Below, one piece after another: positions 1 to 11,600 of a DNA stretch of 64,000 bases. A program made the position numbers and the translations under genes. Source of the DNA: Diadema setosum (taxonomy: Eukaryota > Echinodermata > Echinoidea > Diadematoida > Diadematidae). Location of the stretch: the NCBI RefSeq assembly GCF_964275005.1, contig NC_092701.1, positions 34,598,520 to 34,662,519 on the forward strand, read 5' to 3'. The notes beneath the pieces were generated by a model. The model did not search any database. It was not told the origin of the DNA and saw nothing but the letters and a program-made list of their open reading frames with translations. Every line of letters starts with the position of its first letter. Positions within the stretch are counted from its first letter, which is position 1.

Positions 1-1696
1 GTTTTGTTTTAGGTTGGTTTTTTTTTTCTGAAATTTAATTAAGTGTGCGCTATGTGAACGAGTTTCCCATTTTCATCCCAACTGGTTAGTGTGATCTCTT
101 TTTTTTTTTTACCGGTACATCAGTATGTCTGTGTGTGTGCATGTGTTTGCTGTTTTGTATTGTTGTTCTGCAGAAGTTGGCTGCCCTGTTAATTTTTTCT
201 TAAATCTGTCATCCTGAAATACAGACAGCATATGGTCAAAATGCCTTGTCATTTGCTGCTCTATTCTTGACACATGATGCTTTGTCAAGCCCATGACCCG
301 AGACACATTGGCACAGTCTGAGGTCATACAGAATATTTGCTCCATTCCAATAGGCTAATTTCAAATTCAGTGCATAGGGTTCTATATCTTTCTAACAAAT
401 TGTGATGCAAATAACCTGAAGCTTGTAAAAGGCTTGTTTGACATGTAACCACTACTGTAAAAATTAATATTTTTTCGCTAGTAGTTTTTTTGTTTGTTTG
501 TTGTTGTTTTTGTGTGTGTGTTTTTTTGTGCTCTGCAGAGGAAGGTGAAACCTGGTTTTGATTCTGCAGAATCAAGGCATTGTGGTACATTAAACAAGGT
601 ACAATGGCTGTTACAATTCCTCAGACCAAGCATGTCTGTAGATTACATTGTAGTCAGTTAACTGGCTTGTTTAATTTATAATGTCCACTTTTCTTTAAAT
701 CATAGTTTTTGTATCAGTGCCTGTTGAGCGTTCAGATGGATATGTTATCCTTTGTCATTATTATCATCATTTTTTTTTTTATGTGTCCTGATGAGTATGT
801 AGTACTGCTTTTAGCTGGCCACCAGATGACAATTTTGGATCTGCTGAGTTTTGATCTCTAGAATGTCATCAGAACAGAAGAACATCTTTGTTTCGTATGT
901 TTTATGATCATGGAGAGCATGTCATTAAGGTTTAGAAGTCAATAGTCTTGTTACAGTGGTGTCTTGGCCTTGGAATAAGGGCACTTCAGAGTGTGACTTG
1001 TTTTAATCACCTAATGGCTACAAGAGAGGTGAGAAATGTGCTGGTATGTTTTGCACTCTGTGAATAGACAAGTGACTGTAACATAAAACCCATGTGTTAC
1101 CCTTTCCCCAAGTTTGTCGCTGTTCATGTCTTGTGTACATATGCAAAGATTTTCTCTTTTGCATGACACAGCATAAAAGAGCTGACATGGCGCACACACA
1201 CACATGTAAATGTATACAATGTTACAGATTAGCATACAGATAAAGTATACTTACATGGTGTACATGTACGTTCGCGTGTGCAATGCATACATGTGTGTTT
1301 GTAGCTGATAGAACAAAGGGGAAACTATGTATGAAAGATGTGTTGATTTGTTCAGCTAAAGACATGAAGTAGTGAAGGCTATCCATCAATTTCTGTTGTC
1401 TTCATGTAGGCATTTATAAGCCAGTACGTGTTGGTATTTTTTTTTTCCTGTCAGAGTGGAGACATGTTGTCTAGAATTGTACTTCACTATTTACCAATAG
1501 CTAATGGTCAAATGGATGGTCATGAATTACACAGACTTTGTCATCACCATAGGTTGGCTGCATTACTTCAATGTTGTAGAGGCACATATAGTATTAAGAC
1601 TGTATATGATGATAGCATTAATGTTCTATTTCCTTTCGCCATTTTTCCTGTTCTGAACACAAGTTATATGTATTGTCCAAATGACTCAATTGTTTG
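1..1696. other. Non-coding stretch, no gene recognised
   Basis: T-rich and GT-rich sequence with homopolymer runs and a short CA run near 1193-1204. Short open frames occur on both strands, but none resembles a known protein or has good splice context. It probably belongs to an upstream intron of the Kelch gene that begins at 8672, because that gene's BTB exons are missing from the window. I see nothing else in it. Confidence 0.4.
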
Positions 1697-2763
1697 CAGA
1701 AGCTGGTCATTAGTTATTCCTCCCAAATACAAGTGGCATGCTGTATTTGATCGGAAAGATTAAACAGATACTTCCCATGATGCGTAGTTCATTTGACAAT
1801 GTAGATACCAGGCTTTATTTGCCACTAAAAAGCGCACGTACACTCCTGCCGTTTGTTAATTTCCTACACTATAGCAAACACTTGAGACAGATTGAGTGTG
1901 TACACAGATGATGCTGATTGCAGTGGGGGTAAATGCCCTAATAGTCCCATTGACTGCATCTTCCACAGTTGTGTTGATTAACATGGTGTTTCGTCAGTCT
2001 AATCCCCAAACCAGCTTCAAATTGTACATGTATACATACGTGTACTTTTACATGTGCAGTTGATTTTCAAATTTATTGAGACATAAAGAAATGATGTATT
2101 CACTAAAAATGGACCTTTTATTCTTCAAATTTGCCTAATTCATTACATATGTACTATGATGCATCCATTATACATCAGTGTATGCAACGGTTTCCCTTTC
2201 TCAAACCCTGTTTTCAAGGGGGGGGGGTATTTATGCACAAGCAGTATCAAGAAGATGGCGTTTGCTTGGTTTGCTGAGAAGATAGTCTAGAGGAATTAGG
2301 AGGCAGGTGTTCTGAGATCATTGGTACAATGTAGCCTATGCTCATTTCATTCGTTCACCTTCAATGTTTACTGTTCTCCTTTCCATCTGAAACACAGTTT
2401 ATGACAAGCTCCTTGGTGACACTGTCAAAGGACAGAGGCTTTTTACCGAAGAAAGATTGGAAAACGTTACAAAACTCCCATCACTTATTATACAAGAAGC
2501 ATACAAATGTACATGAAGGAATATAACTGGGAAAACAAACTTGTTGTAGCCCTGATTTTTTGTTCGATCAGTGTGGGGAAATTATTATCCTTTTTTCTTT
2601 TCTTTTTTTGGCAATGCTAACAGCATATCTCGCTAGTATATGACATCCATTGTCCATTGTCATGGTATGCTACAGAGTTTATGGAAATTTCATGGCTCTT
2701 CATATAATATAACAGACTCTGGTGTGATGTAGGAAAATGCAGCACAGATTTATTTTCTCACCA

Positions 2764-2942
2764 GGGCCCCGTTGCAAGAAAGTTGCAATCAATTGCAAAT
2801 AATTGCTAATTTTGAAACAGCCATTCTGATTGGCTGAGGGTCTGCCCTATTAAGAAGACATGCATGCAACAATGATTTTGATTGGCCAGTGACAATCAGT
2901 TGCAAGTTGCGTTTAAACGCAAAGTTTCTAGCAACAGGGCCC
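2764..2942. mobile_element. MITE with GGGCCC-GTTGCAA termini
   Basis: A 179-bp element with inverted ends: the left end begins GGGCCCCGTTGCAAGAAAG, and the right end reads the same inverted with a few changes. There is no coding capacity. It resembles the short GGGCCCGTT-ended palindromic elements common in marine invertebrate genomes; a related-looking element is at 42271-42417. It sits in the part of duplication copy 1 that copy 2 lacks. Confidence 0.65.
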
Positions 2943-2956
2943 AAAAGCATTGTTAC

Positions 2957-3350
2957 GGGATGGTACAGTATTGGTGGAGATGAGAGTAATTGGGCTTTTA
3001 ACTTTTTGTGAGATACCAAGAAAACACATGTATAATAATATAGTACAGGGCATACCATTTTAAGAGGAATTCAACGTTTATTTGATGAAAATTGGGTTTG
3101 GAATGACAGAAACATCCAAAAACAAAGTAAAACAAAGCAACCTTAATAAAGTGTGGGTCCCACACTTTATTACATTTGCTCTTTTTTTGATATCTCAGCC
3201 ATTTCAAAACCAATTTTCATGAAATAAACGTTCAATTCCTCATATAATTACATGTACATATGCTCTTTCATATTTCAAAGAGGTTTCTCATTATTTCACC
3301 AAAAACTGTTAGAAACCGGAAATTAGGTCTCGACCAAAACTGTATTGTAC
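2957..3350. mobile_element. Foldback element, copy 1 of a two-copy family
   Basis: About 390 bp, strongly similar along its whole length to 56405-56799. The two arms fold back around a centre reading GTGTGGGTCCCACAC (near 3150-3170). The arms carry ATTTGATGAAAATTGG and its inverse. The terminal TTAAAGGGAT seen in the second copy is degraded here, so this copy looks older or truncated at its ends. Confidence 0.75.
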
Positions 3351-5246
3351 AAAAGCAGTGCCTTTCATACCCAGGTAATATTCTCATGAAACAAGATGGC
3401 AGACAGAGGAAACAAAAGGGGATGGGGGGGGGGGGGGGGCAACGGAGAAGGAAGAGTTTGGACACGTATGACATGGGCTACCAGGTCAGGCTGTATTGGA
3501 AGCAAGGATTCCAGGCCTCAGACAGGGACAGATTATGTAATGCTGCCTTCCTGAAAGCCAGTCATCGCATCACTGAACAGAACCTGGTGGTATATATATA
3601 GTGCATGGGAGTTAGTGGTAAAAATAAATGGTTCCCAACAAAAGAAAGCAATTTGTGGATTCTGTAAGTGACCAGATCCATGCAATATTTCCCAAAGACA
3701 GTAGTGTTTGTAGAGTGCACCTTTCAAGAAACAGATTTTTGAGTATGGGAACATTTGTTTGTACATCTCATGATAGTGACACAATGATTCTTAAAACTTG
3801 TATACTGGAGTTTTTTTGTTTTTTTTTGTTTGTTTTTTCATGCATTTGAACATCGTCATACAGTTCAGTCAAAACATTTTCATTTCTGAAATGGAGCCCT
3901 GATACTGTCAAACAGTAGGCCCTATCTTTAGAACAATCCCTGGTATAGTAATCCAGTAAAAATTATAACCATATAGAAGAGCCAGCTGATTGACGTTTTT
4001 GCAGTACTTAGTATATATAATCCCGCCCTCGTACGTAACAAAATATCATGTGTCTATAGTCCAAAGGACCTAAATTGTATAATTGAGGTCAGTGAGACGA
4101 TCGTTCTGGCTGGCATATTTTCCAAGTGGGCCAGAGATTTTCTTACATTCTCACTGCCCGATATTGTTCAGGATTTGATGTCACAAACAAGTGGTCTGGA
4201 ATGTTTTGAGAATTGTTCAGTAGATGCTCACGACAATACATGTCGCTTCAACTCTGCAACTTTTTTTTTTCATTCTGTGGAGTGAATTTATCATCGAAAT
4301 AAAGGGGGAACAGTACAGTAAGTTTTAGTTTAATTGGTTGACATATATTTTCATGGAATTTATTATCAATGCTCACTTAAAAAAAAAAAAAGGATATTCC
4401 ACATCCCTGCACAGTTCCTCTTGTGTTATGCTATCTCTGTATTCCACGAAGATTCCCATACCTGTGAGAGAGATTTTGAGAGAGTTTGAATATTATCACT
4501 TTTCTTGTATTTTGTTTCTTTTTTGTTGTTGTTTTCCAGCACAGCCGACTTCAAAGCTCTTTCCTAAAGAATAAGATTTAAAAAACTTTTTTTTTTTTTT
4601 TTTTTTTTGCCTTCAGAAATGAAAATTGAATACCCATCTGCAAAATTATTCAACAGTTCAGTCAGCATTTTGCACCGCTGATAGAGATAGATTCTCATCC
4701 ACCACCTACGGTGGAATTATGGGTGATAAGCGCCTTCTTGGAAAAACGGTAGGAGTCAGAGAGCCAGCGTGATATCTTGACTCCTTGTTCTGAATCCTGT
4801 GGTGTGCCTCCTCTGGCAGCGTGCCAACCATTAGTGGGAGGGAGTGTAGTGAGCGGCCGAGAAATCACGTAGAGTTTGAATGGGAGAATTAATCTGCCGT
4901 CATTGAGACTGCTCCCGGGGTAATCAAGAAGGATGTCCTGAACATCGGGGCCACACGAGGTCACGAAAGCATCTCATTGCTGTGTGTGTAGGCATCAATT
5001 AATAACTGTGTTTATGACATGAGGACAGTTGTGCAACGGCTGCTGCTCAGCATGCTGGGAATGTTTCGGCATACAATATTTCTGTATTTGTATATTTCCA
5101 GCAATAGGGTGGACAGCCCTTTCAGCAAAGCTGATTTTCAAAGGGGTCACACATGACATACATTGTATATATTAAAATCCACATAAAACAACATTGATAA
5201 ATGCCCAATAAACACTGATACAGTCATGGGTGTAAAATCATTGTAA
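3351..5246. other. Non-coding stretch of duplication copy 1
   Basis: It contains a G run near 3426-3439 and several long T or A runs. A minus-strand open frame at 4695-4964 has no recognised similarity. Nothing else stands out. The segment 2527-5246 as a whole is absent from duplication copy 2. Confidence 0.35.
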
Positions 5247-6217
5247 AATGAAAGTGATTAACAAGTCAGGCAAGTGACTTGCAGTTGACATATTAATGTA
5301 ATGAATTACAATAATTGTGGTAACAAATGACAAACAGACAAAGGAATAGTAAAGAAATATTCCGAATACACAACTAAAAAATTAGATATCAAACTAATCA
5401 ACAAAATGAGAGTGTATCGATGTGTGTGTGTGGGGGGGGGGGGGGGGTGAAATTTATAAGGAACCTGAAACTGATGATGAAATGATAGGGACCTCAAGTC
5501 TGTGTTCTGTGGTTTTATCTTTGTGCTCCTTGTGGTTGCATTTGCCATATGAATATAAAATTATATAGTTATATATCTATGTTTACTATTGTTATTTGCA
5601 ACTATTACATGTACATAGCCCAGGACATGTGAAGAAGGGAAATTCATATTATCATTCTTTCGTCCAGAGATGGTTTGAAAGGTGTTGCAGCAGATAGCAG
5701 TCCATGATAAAGAATTCCTGATTACTATCTCGGTTCATTGGTTCAAGGGAGAGGGATTGAGATAAAATACCTATTTCGGTTATGAATTGGACATCAGCCT
5801 GTAGGATGTGTTCATTGACCTGTTACACTACATTCAAGTGAAATATCTTGGTACTTGCTGTCACGGCTGCACATTTGAATATTCTCCTTCCTGAAACCAG
5901 GACTCGTTTTTACAATATTTCTTTCTCATCATACATGTACATCTTTCTGTCCTTTCCCTTTTCCCTTTCTTTCTATCTTTTTCCCTCCCTTTTTCACTTG
6001 CTTTGATACTGTGCTGTGAGAATATTTTCCACCTCTGCCTGGTTACGGAATGATGAGTGCCAAGCGGTGCGTCGGGACAGGTGGAAAAACGATTTAAATC
6101 TGGGAGTAGGAATTACAAGTGGAATTCCGCAGTGTGTGGGTCTGTTGATGTCTTGTTTGTCACGGTAGGATATTGCCCTGGCTTATTTTCCAACCTTCGC
6201 CGAGTGATTGTCGGAGC

Positions 6218-8039
6218 CAGAAGCTGGTCATTAGTTATTCCTCCCAAATACAAGTGGCATGCTGTATTTGATCGGAAAGATTAAACAGATACTTCCCATG
6301 ATGCGTAGTTCATTTGACAATGTAGATACCAGGCTTTATTTGCCACTAAAAAGCGCACGTACACTCCTGCCGTTTGTTAATTTCCTACACTATAGCAAAC
6401 ACTTGAGACAGATTGAGTGTGTACACAGATGATGCTGATTGCAGTGGGGGTAAATGCCCTAATAGTCCCATTGACTGCATCTTCCACAGTTGTGTTGATT
6501 AACATGGTGTTTCGTCAGTCTAATCCCCAAACCAGCTTCAAATTGTACATGTATACATACGTGTACTTTTACATGTGCAGTTGATTTTCAAATTTATTGA
6601 GACATAAAGAAATGATGTATTCACTAAAAATGGACCTTTTATTCTTCAAATTTGCCTAATTCATTACATATGTACTATGATGCATCCATTATACATCAGT
6701 GTATGCAACGGTTTCCCTTTCTCAAACCCTGTTTTCAAGGGGGGGGGGTATTTATGCACAAGCAGTATCAAGAAGATGGCGTTTGCTTGGTTTGCTGAGA
6801 AGATAGTCTAGAGGAATTAGGAGGCAGGTGTTCTGAGATCATTGGTACAATGTAGCCTATGCTCATTTCATTCGTTCACCTTCAATGTTTACTGTTCTCC
6901 TTTCCATCTGAAACACAGTTTATGACAAGCTCCTTGGTGACACTGTCAAAGGACAGAGGCTTTTTACCGAAGAAAGATTGGAAAACGTTACAAAACTCCC
7001 ATCACTTATTATACAAGAAGCATACAAATGTACATGAAGGAATATAATATAATATATATAATATATAATGAAAGTGATTAACAAGTCAGGCAAGTGACTT
7101 GCAGTTGACATATTAATGTAATGAATTACAATAATTGTGGTAACAAATGACAAACAGACAAAGGAATAGTAAAGAAATATTCCGAATACACAACTAAAAA
7201 ATTAGATATCAAACTAATCAACAAAATGAGAGTGTATCGATGTGTGTGTGTGGGGGGGGGGGGGGTGAAATTTATAAGGAACCTGAAACTGATGATGAAA
7301 TGATAGGGACCTCAAGTCTGTGTTCTGTGGTTTTATCTTTGTGCTCCTTGTGGTTGCATTTGCCATATGAATATAAAATTATATAGTTATATATCTATGT
7401 TTACTATTGTTATTTGCAACTATTACATGTACATAGCCCAGGACATGTGAAGAAGGGAAATTCATATTATCATTCTTTCGTCCAGAGATGGTTTGAAAGG
7501 TGTTGCAGCAGATAGCAGTCCATGATAAAGAATTCCTGATTACTATCTCGGTTCATTGGTTCAAGGGAGAGGGATTGAGATAAAATACCTATTTCGGTTA
7601 TGAATTGGACATCAGCCTGTAGGATGTGTTCATTGACCTGTTACACTACATTCAAGTGAAATATCTTGGTACTTGCTGTCACGGCTGCACATTTGAATAT
7701 TCTCCTTCCTGAAACCAGGACTCGTTTTTACAATATTTCTTTCTCATCATACATGTACATCTTTCTGTCCTTTCCCTTTTCCCTTTCTTTCTATCTTTTT
7801 CCCTCCCTTTTTCACTTGCTTTGATACTGTGCTGTGAGAATATTTTCCACCTCTGCCTGGTTACGGAATGATGAGTGCCAAGCGGTGCGTCGGGACAGGT
7901 GGAAAAACGATTTAAATCTGGGAGTAGGAATTACAAGTGGAATTCCGCAGTGTGTGGGTCTGTTGATGTCTTGTTTGTCACGGTAGGATATTGCCCTGGC
8001 TTATTTTCCAACCTTCGCCGAGTGATTGTCGGAGCCAGA
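6218..8039. repeat. Tandem segmental duplication, copy 2 (internally deleted)
   Basis: It consists of the left block (6218-7047) joined to the right block (7067-8039) by about 19 bp of pure A/T filler (7048-7066). Relative to copy 1, about 2.7 kb (2527-5246) is missing. Block sequence is nearly identical to copy 1, so the event is very recent or reflects two haplotypes merged in the assembly. The short frames at 6057-6284 and 7875-8132 are the same non-coding sequence seen twice. Confidence 0.85.
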
Positions 8040-8671
8040 CGTTGTTTTCCCCCGGATGCCGGAGTGCCTCCAGTTAGGACTCAACTGCTGTTTTGTGAAG
8101 ATGTTACCTTCCCTGGCAACACCAGTACCTAGAGATTCCTCTTTTACACTCGCATAATGCAACTACAAGTTTTGTAGCTCTTGAATGACATGTACAGTAT
8201 GCTGTTGGATATTAAACTGCAAATGAAGTCGTGATGAAAGCCCACGTCATTACAAAAGAAGAAGAAAAAAATAAGATGTTTCATCTATGTTCATACATTT
8301 TATTGCCATTTATCAATACTTTCTTTTGTAGTCCCTCTTAATTTTCAGCAACATTTGTGGAGAGATGGTTCTGTGTGACATTGTGAAAATATAGCACAAT
8401 GATGAATAAGAACCTAATGTGCATTTTCTTTGAATGTGAATGATGAATAATTGATTTGGCTGTGAAATACGGTAGACATTGCAATACTCTTTTCAATATC
8501 ACAAAGCAACATGTGAGCACATTTCTGCTCCAGGCCTTTGTCAATCTCTCACACAATGACAGTCCTAAATTTTATTTCACCCTTCATTCTAAAAACCTTT
8601 GCTTATCACATCATGTTTAATGGTAATCTATGTTTCTTTCTCCCTGCTCTCCCGCTGCATCTGTTCAACAG
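8040..8671. other. Intron sequence before the first visible Kelch-gene exon
   Basis: AT-rich sequence ending in a pyrimidine-rich tract and the acceptor CAACAG at 8666-8671. I see no gene or repeat in it. Confidence 0.45.
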
Positions 8672-11600
8672 AAATCCGCTCACTGGCCAACAGCGAGAAT
8701 GACACCGAACTCGTCTCAATCACTGACAAGTACATCAAGGCGAATGTAGACGAGGTCACCGGCACCCCAGACTTTGCTCAGCTTCCAGTCATGAAGGTAA
8801 AGTGAGAAAGAAAAAATAATGATAAATTGCATCGCTGAATCACTACTTTTTAATACTCTGCACATATTTGGTCAAATGGAAGTATATTTTGTGATGTTAT
8901 TCTAGGACATACAAGTTGTATTTCACTCTTTATTTTGCATAGGACTTGTAGCATGTCAATAGCTTTAAATAATTCAGTCAAGTGTGAGTCTGTTAATAGC
9001 CCAAATTGGAAAGAAGTCGAGCAAGAGTGTACTAAGACTGTGTGGGAATGTACTGTACGAACCATCGGGAGAAGGAAATATGTTCTGAAGCGAAACATTT
9101 TGTCAGGATATGCTGCAAAGGAGGTATCATCTTTGTCACGTAAAGTGGAGATCTATAAGGTATTCATCCTGTTCACTGAAGTGGAAATCTAAGGTATTCA
9201 TACTTTTTTTTTCACTAAAGTTGAAATGTAAAGTATTCATGGGAATCCTTGTCTACTAAAGTGGAAATCTAAAGCCACATTGTTGATTAAAGTCACAATT
9301 TACTCCATGTTCAAGTCAGTATCAACATGGAGTTGAATGATGCTTTGGAACTTGAAAGCAATTGGCAGTTACCCAGGACAAATAGGTTGGTGCTTGCCAA
9401 AAGATAGTAGGGATGGATTTAATTACAAGAAAGTAGTAGAGTTCATTCAAACAAACTCTATTGTCTTGAAGAGGGATACAAACATGAAAATACAATCAAA
9501 GGTCAGAATTTGTTCTATGATAAACCCATTTTGAGTACAAATTTGCTGTTGTAGACTTATATCAACTAATGATGTTATCCCCTTCATGAAGAAAAAAAAA
9601 ATACGAAAGTACTAAAGGTCATGATGAAGAAAAAGAAAAAGAAAATTGCCCTGTGATGACACCAAGATGCCTTATTCTGATGTGTGGTAGACAACTGGAA
9701 TCCAGATCCGACTCTTTTCTCACCTCTTCTCATCTTCTTTAAATTCCTCCTTTCCAACCAAAACTTAATGTTGCTACTTGCTTGCTCTTCTCTATACTCT
9801 GATCTTTCATGGATTGGGAAACCTCTTGTCACTTGGCCACAGTGTTGAGGTTCAAATCTGAGGGTAAAATCAGCTGCGTCAGGCATGTTTTGCCAATTTT
9901 TCCTGCTTTCTCTGAAATCCCAGTAACCTCGTATGAAAGGGATCAGTTCGTAATGATAGTAATAACTGTGACCAATAGCCAAGTGTTCTCTGAAATAAAA
10001 ACAGGCGTGATAGTCATGAAGATGTACTCTTGTGCCTACTATCATGGGAAACATGAAATGAATTTAGCCTGGTACAGTTTGGCAGGATGGACCATCCAGT
10101 ACAAGTTCTAAACTGTATTTTTCATGATGAAGTAGTACATGTGAATTGCACTATTTTAAGATGGGCCAACATTAACATACCCCAAGAGTGTGAAGAGAAG
10201 GAAACTAAATGCCAAGTTCAAGTGCTCTAATGAAATGTAAAGCGTAGCAACTACCTGTATCCAAGTTTATTCTGGGTTGTGCAAGAGGCTAATTGATCTT
10301 TGTCCACCTGTTTTGACCCCACCTGTTTCCTCAACCCCAATGGCCTTCAGCTGGAGGTGATATCGAGCAAGGCCTCTGTCTCCATGAGCGACCGTCAGAT
10401 CTTTGAGTCTGCCGTGGACTGGGTGCGGAAGACGGTGAAAGGAGGTGTTGAGCTCTCTGAATTGATGGAACAGGTGAGAGGATTGGAGAGAACACAGACT
10501 GCATTCCTTGCACCTTCATGCTACAGAAACAGTCTTTATAGACTAAATATTCTCTGTCACTTTACCCCTTGCCGATTGCCCTGTAAGAATAAGAAAATGA
10601 CGCCAGAGCAGACAAACTGGATATTCTGATCTTTTCCGAAGCTAGTAGTGTGTGTGATTCAATCAACAGTGGTGTGAGGGTTTTATGTGTGTAAAGTGTG
10701 TAACTTTGTATTTGAATATTTTTGGGTAACCTTGTTGAAAATGAACGGCAGAGATAGGTCTCAAGAATGGAGTTATGATGAGCTAGATGGGAATTACTGC
10801 ACCTGGCTGGTTCTCAACATGTAGAATTGGGTAGAAAATATTGCGGAGCTTCAATATTTCAGTGATATTTCTCTCTCTCTCTAAAATGAATAGAAAGAAA
10901 GAAGGATCAATGAGCTTGGAAACAAGCACAGTAAATGATGGGTTTTTTCCCAAAATATTAAATGATTAACCAGGCATTGTTGCCCAGAAAGCATTTACTA
11001 ATCAGAATGGAAATTATAAAGATGCCAATACTTGCAAGTAATGGCCTCTACCTCAGAATAAGTCTTACTTTGTCTTTGTGAAAATATTGTGACTCAACAG
11101 CCCCAGACCTTACTGCTGTCGGCCAACAACATCCTGAAGAACATCAAGGAGGTTGACGAGCTGGAATCCGAGGTCATGGACACATACGACATTGACCTCT
11201 CTGAGGTGGGTGTCTACACACCGGACAAGAAGAAGGTGCGCAACGGGCACCAGAACGGGGCCGGAGCTGGGGGCAAGGGACAGGGAGGAGGACACACCCC
11301 CACCGGTAGTGCAAACACCACACCCCGTAAGCTGATCTTGGCTCCGGGGGACGCCCCCAAGCAGTCCCAGGTGATGGACAGCTGGAAAGTGATTGCATCG
11401 ACTTCAATGGCTGGTGAGATAAACTTCTTGTACTGGGCAATTTTTTTTTTCTTTAAATACATGTAATAGACCTATAGAAATTTGCCAAGACCATTTGTTT
11501 GAGGTATTCAAGCAAAGAAGTTATTTTATTTATTTATTTTTAATTTTATTTGTTATTTATTTAAATGTATTTGTTTGTTGATTTTATTTTTGTTAGCTTT

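Larger units (their letters stand above)
1697..6217. repeat. Tandem segmental duplication, copy 1 (full-length unit)
   Basis: The left block 1697-2526 reappears at 6218-7047, and the right block 5247-6221 reappears at 7067-8039. By eye the identity is close to complete; the clearest difference is the length of a G run (5430s against 7250s). The middle part, 2527-5246, is found only in this copy. The unit begins at CAGA (1697) and the copy junction at 6218 also reads CAGA, as does the right end near 8036. That is what a microhomology-mediated tandem duplication leaves. No exon was recognised inside. Confidence 0.85.

Noticed and set aside
1428-1763. 111-codon plus-strand frame considered as a missing BTB exon
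   Set aside because: It shows no BTB motif, and its end lies inside the duplicated non-coding block.
4695-4964. 89-codon minus-strand frame with fairly coding-like composition
   Set aside because: No similarity recognised, no splice sites of good quality, and the region is absent from duplication copy 2.
9584-10054. 156-codon minus-strand open frame in a Kelch-gene intron
   Set aside because: Ends in a phenylalanine run from poly-A/T, no recognisable domain, no splice or promoter context.
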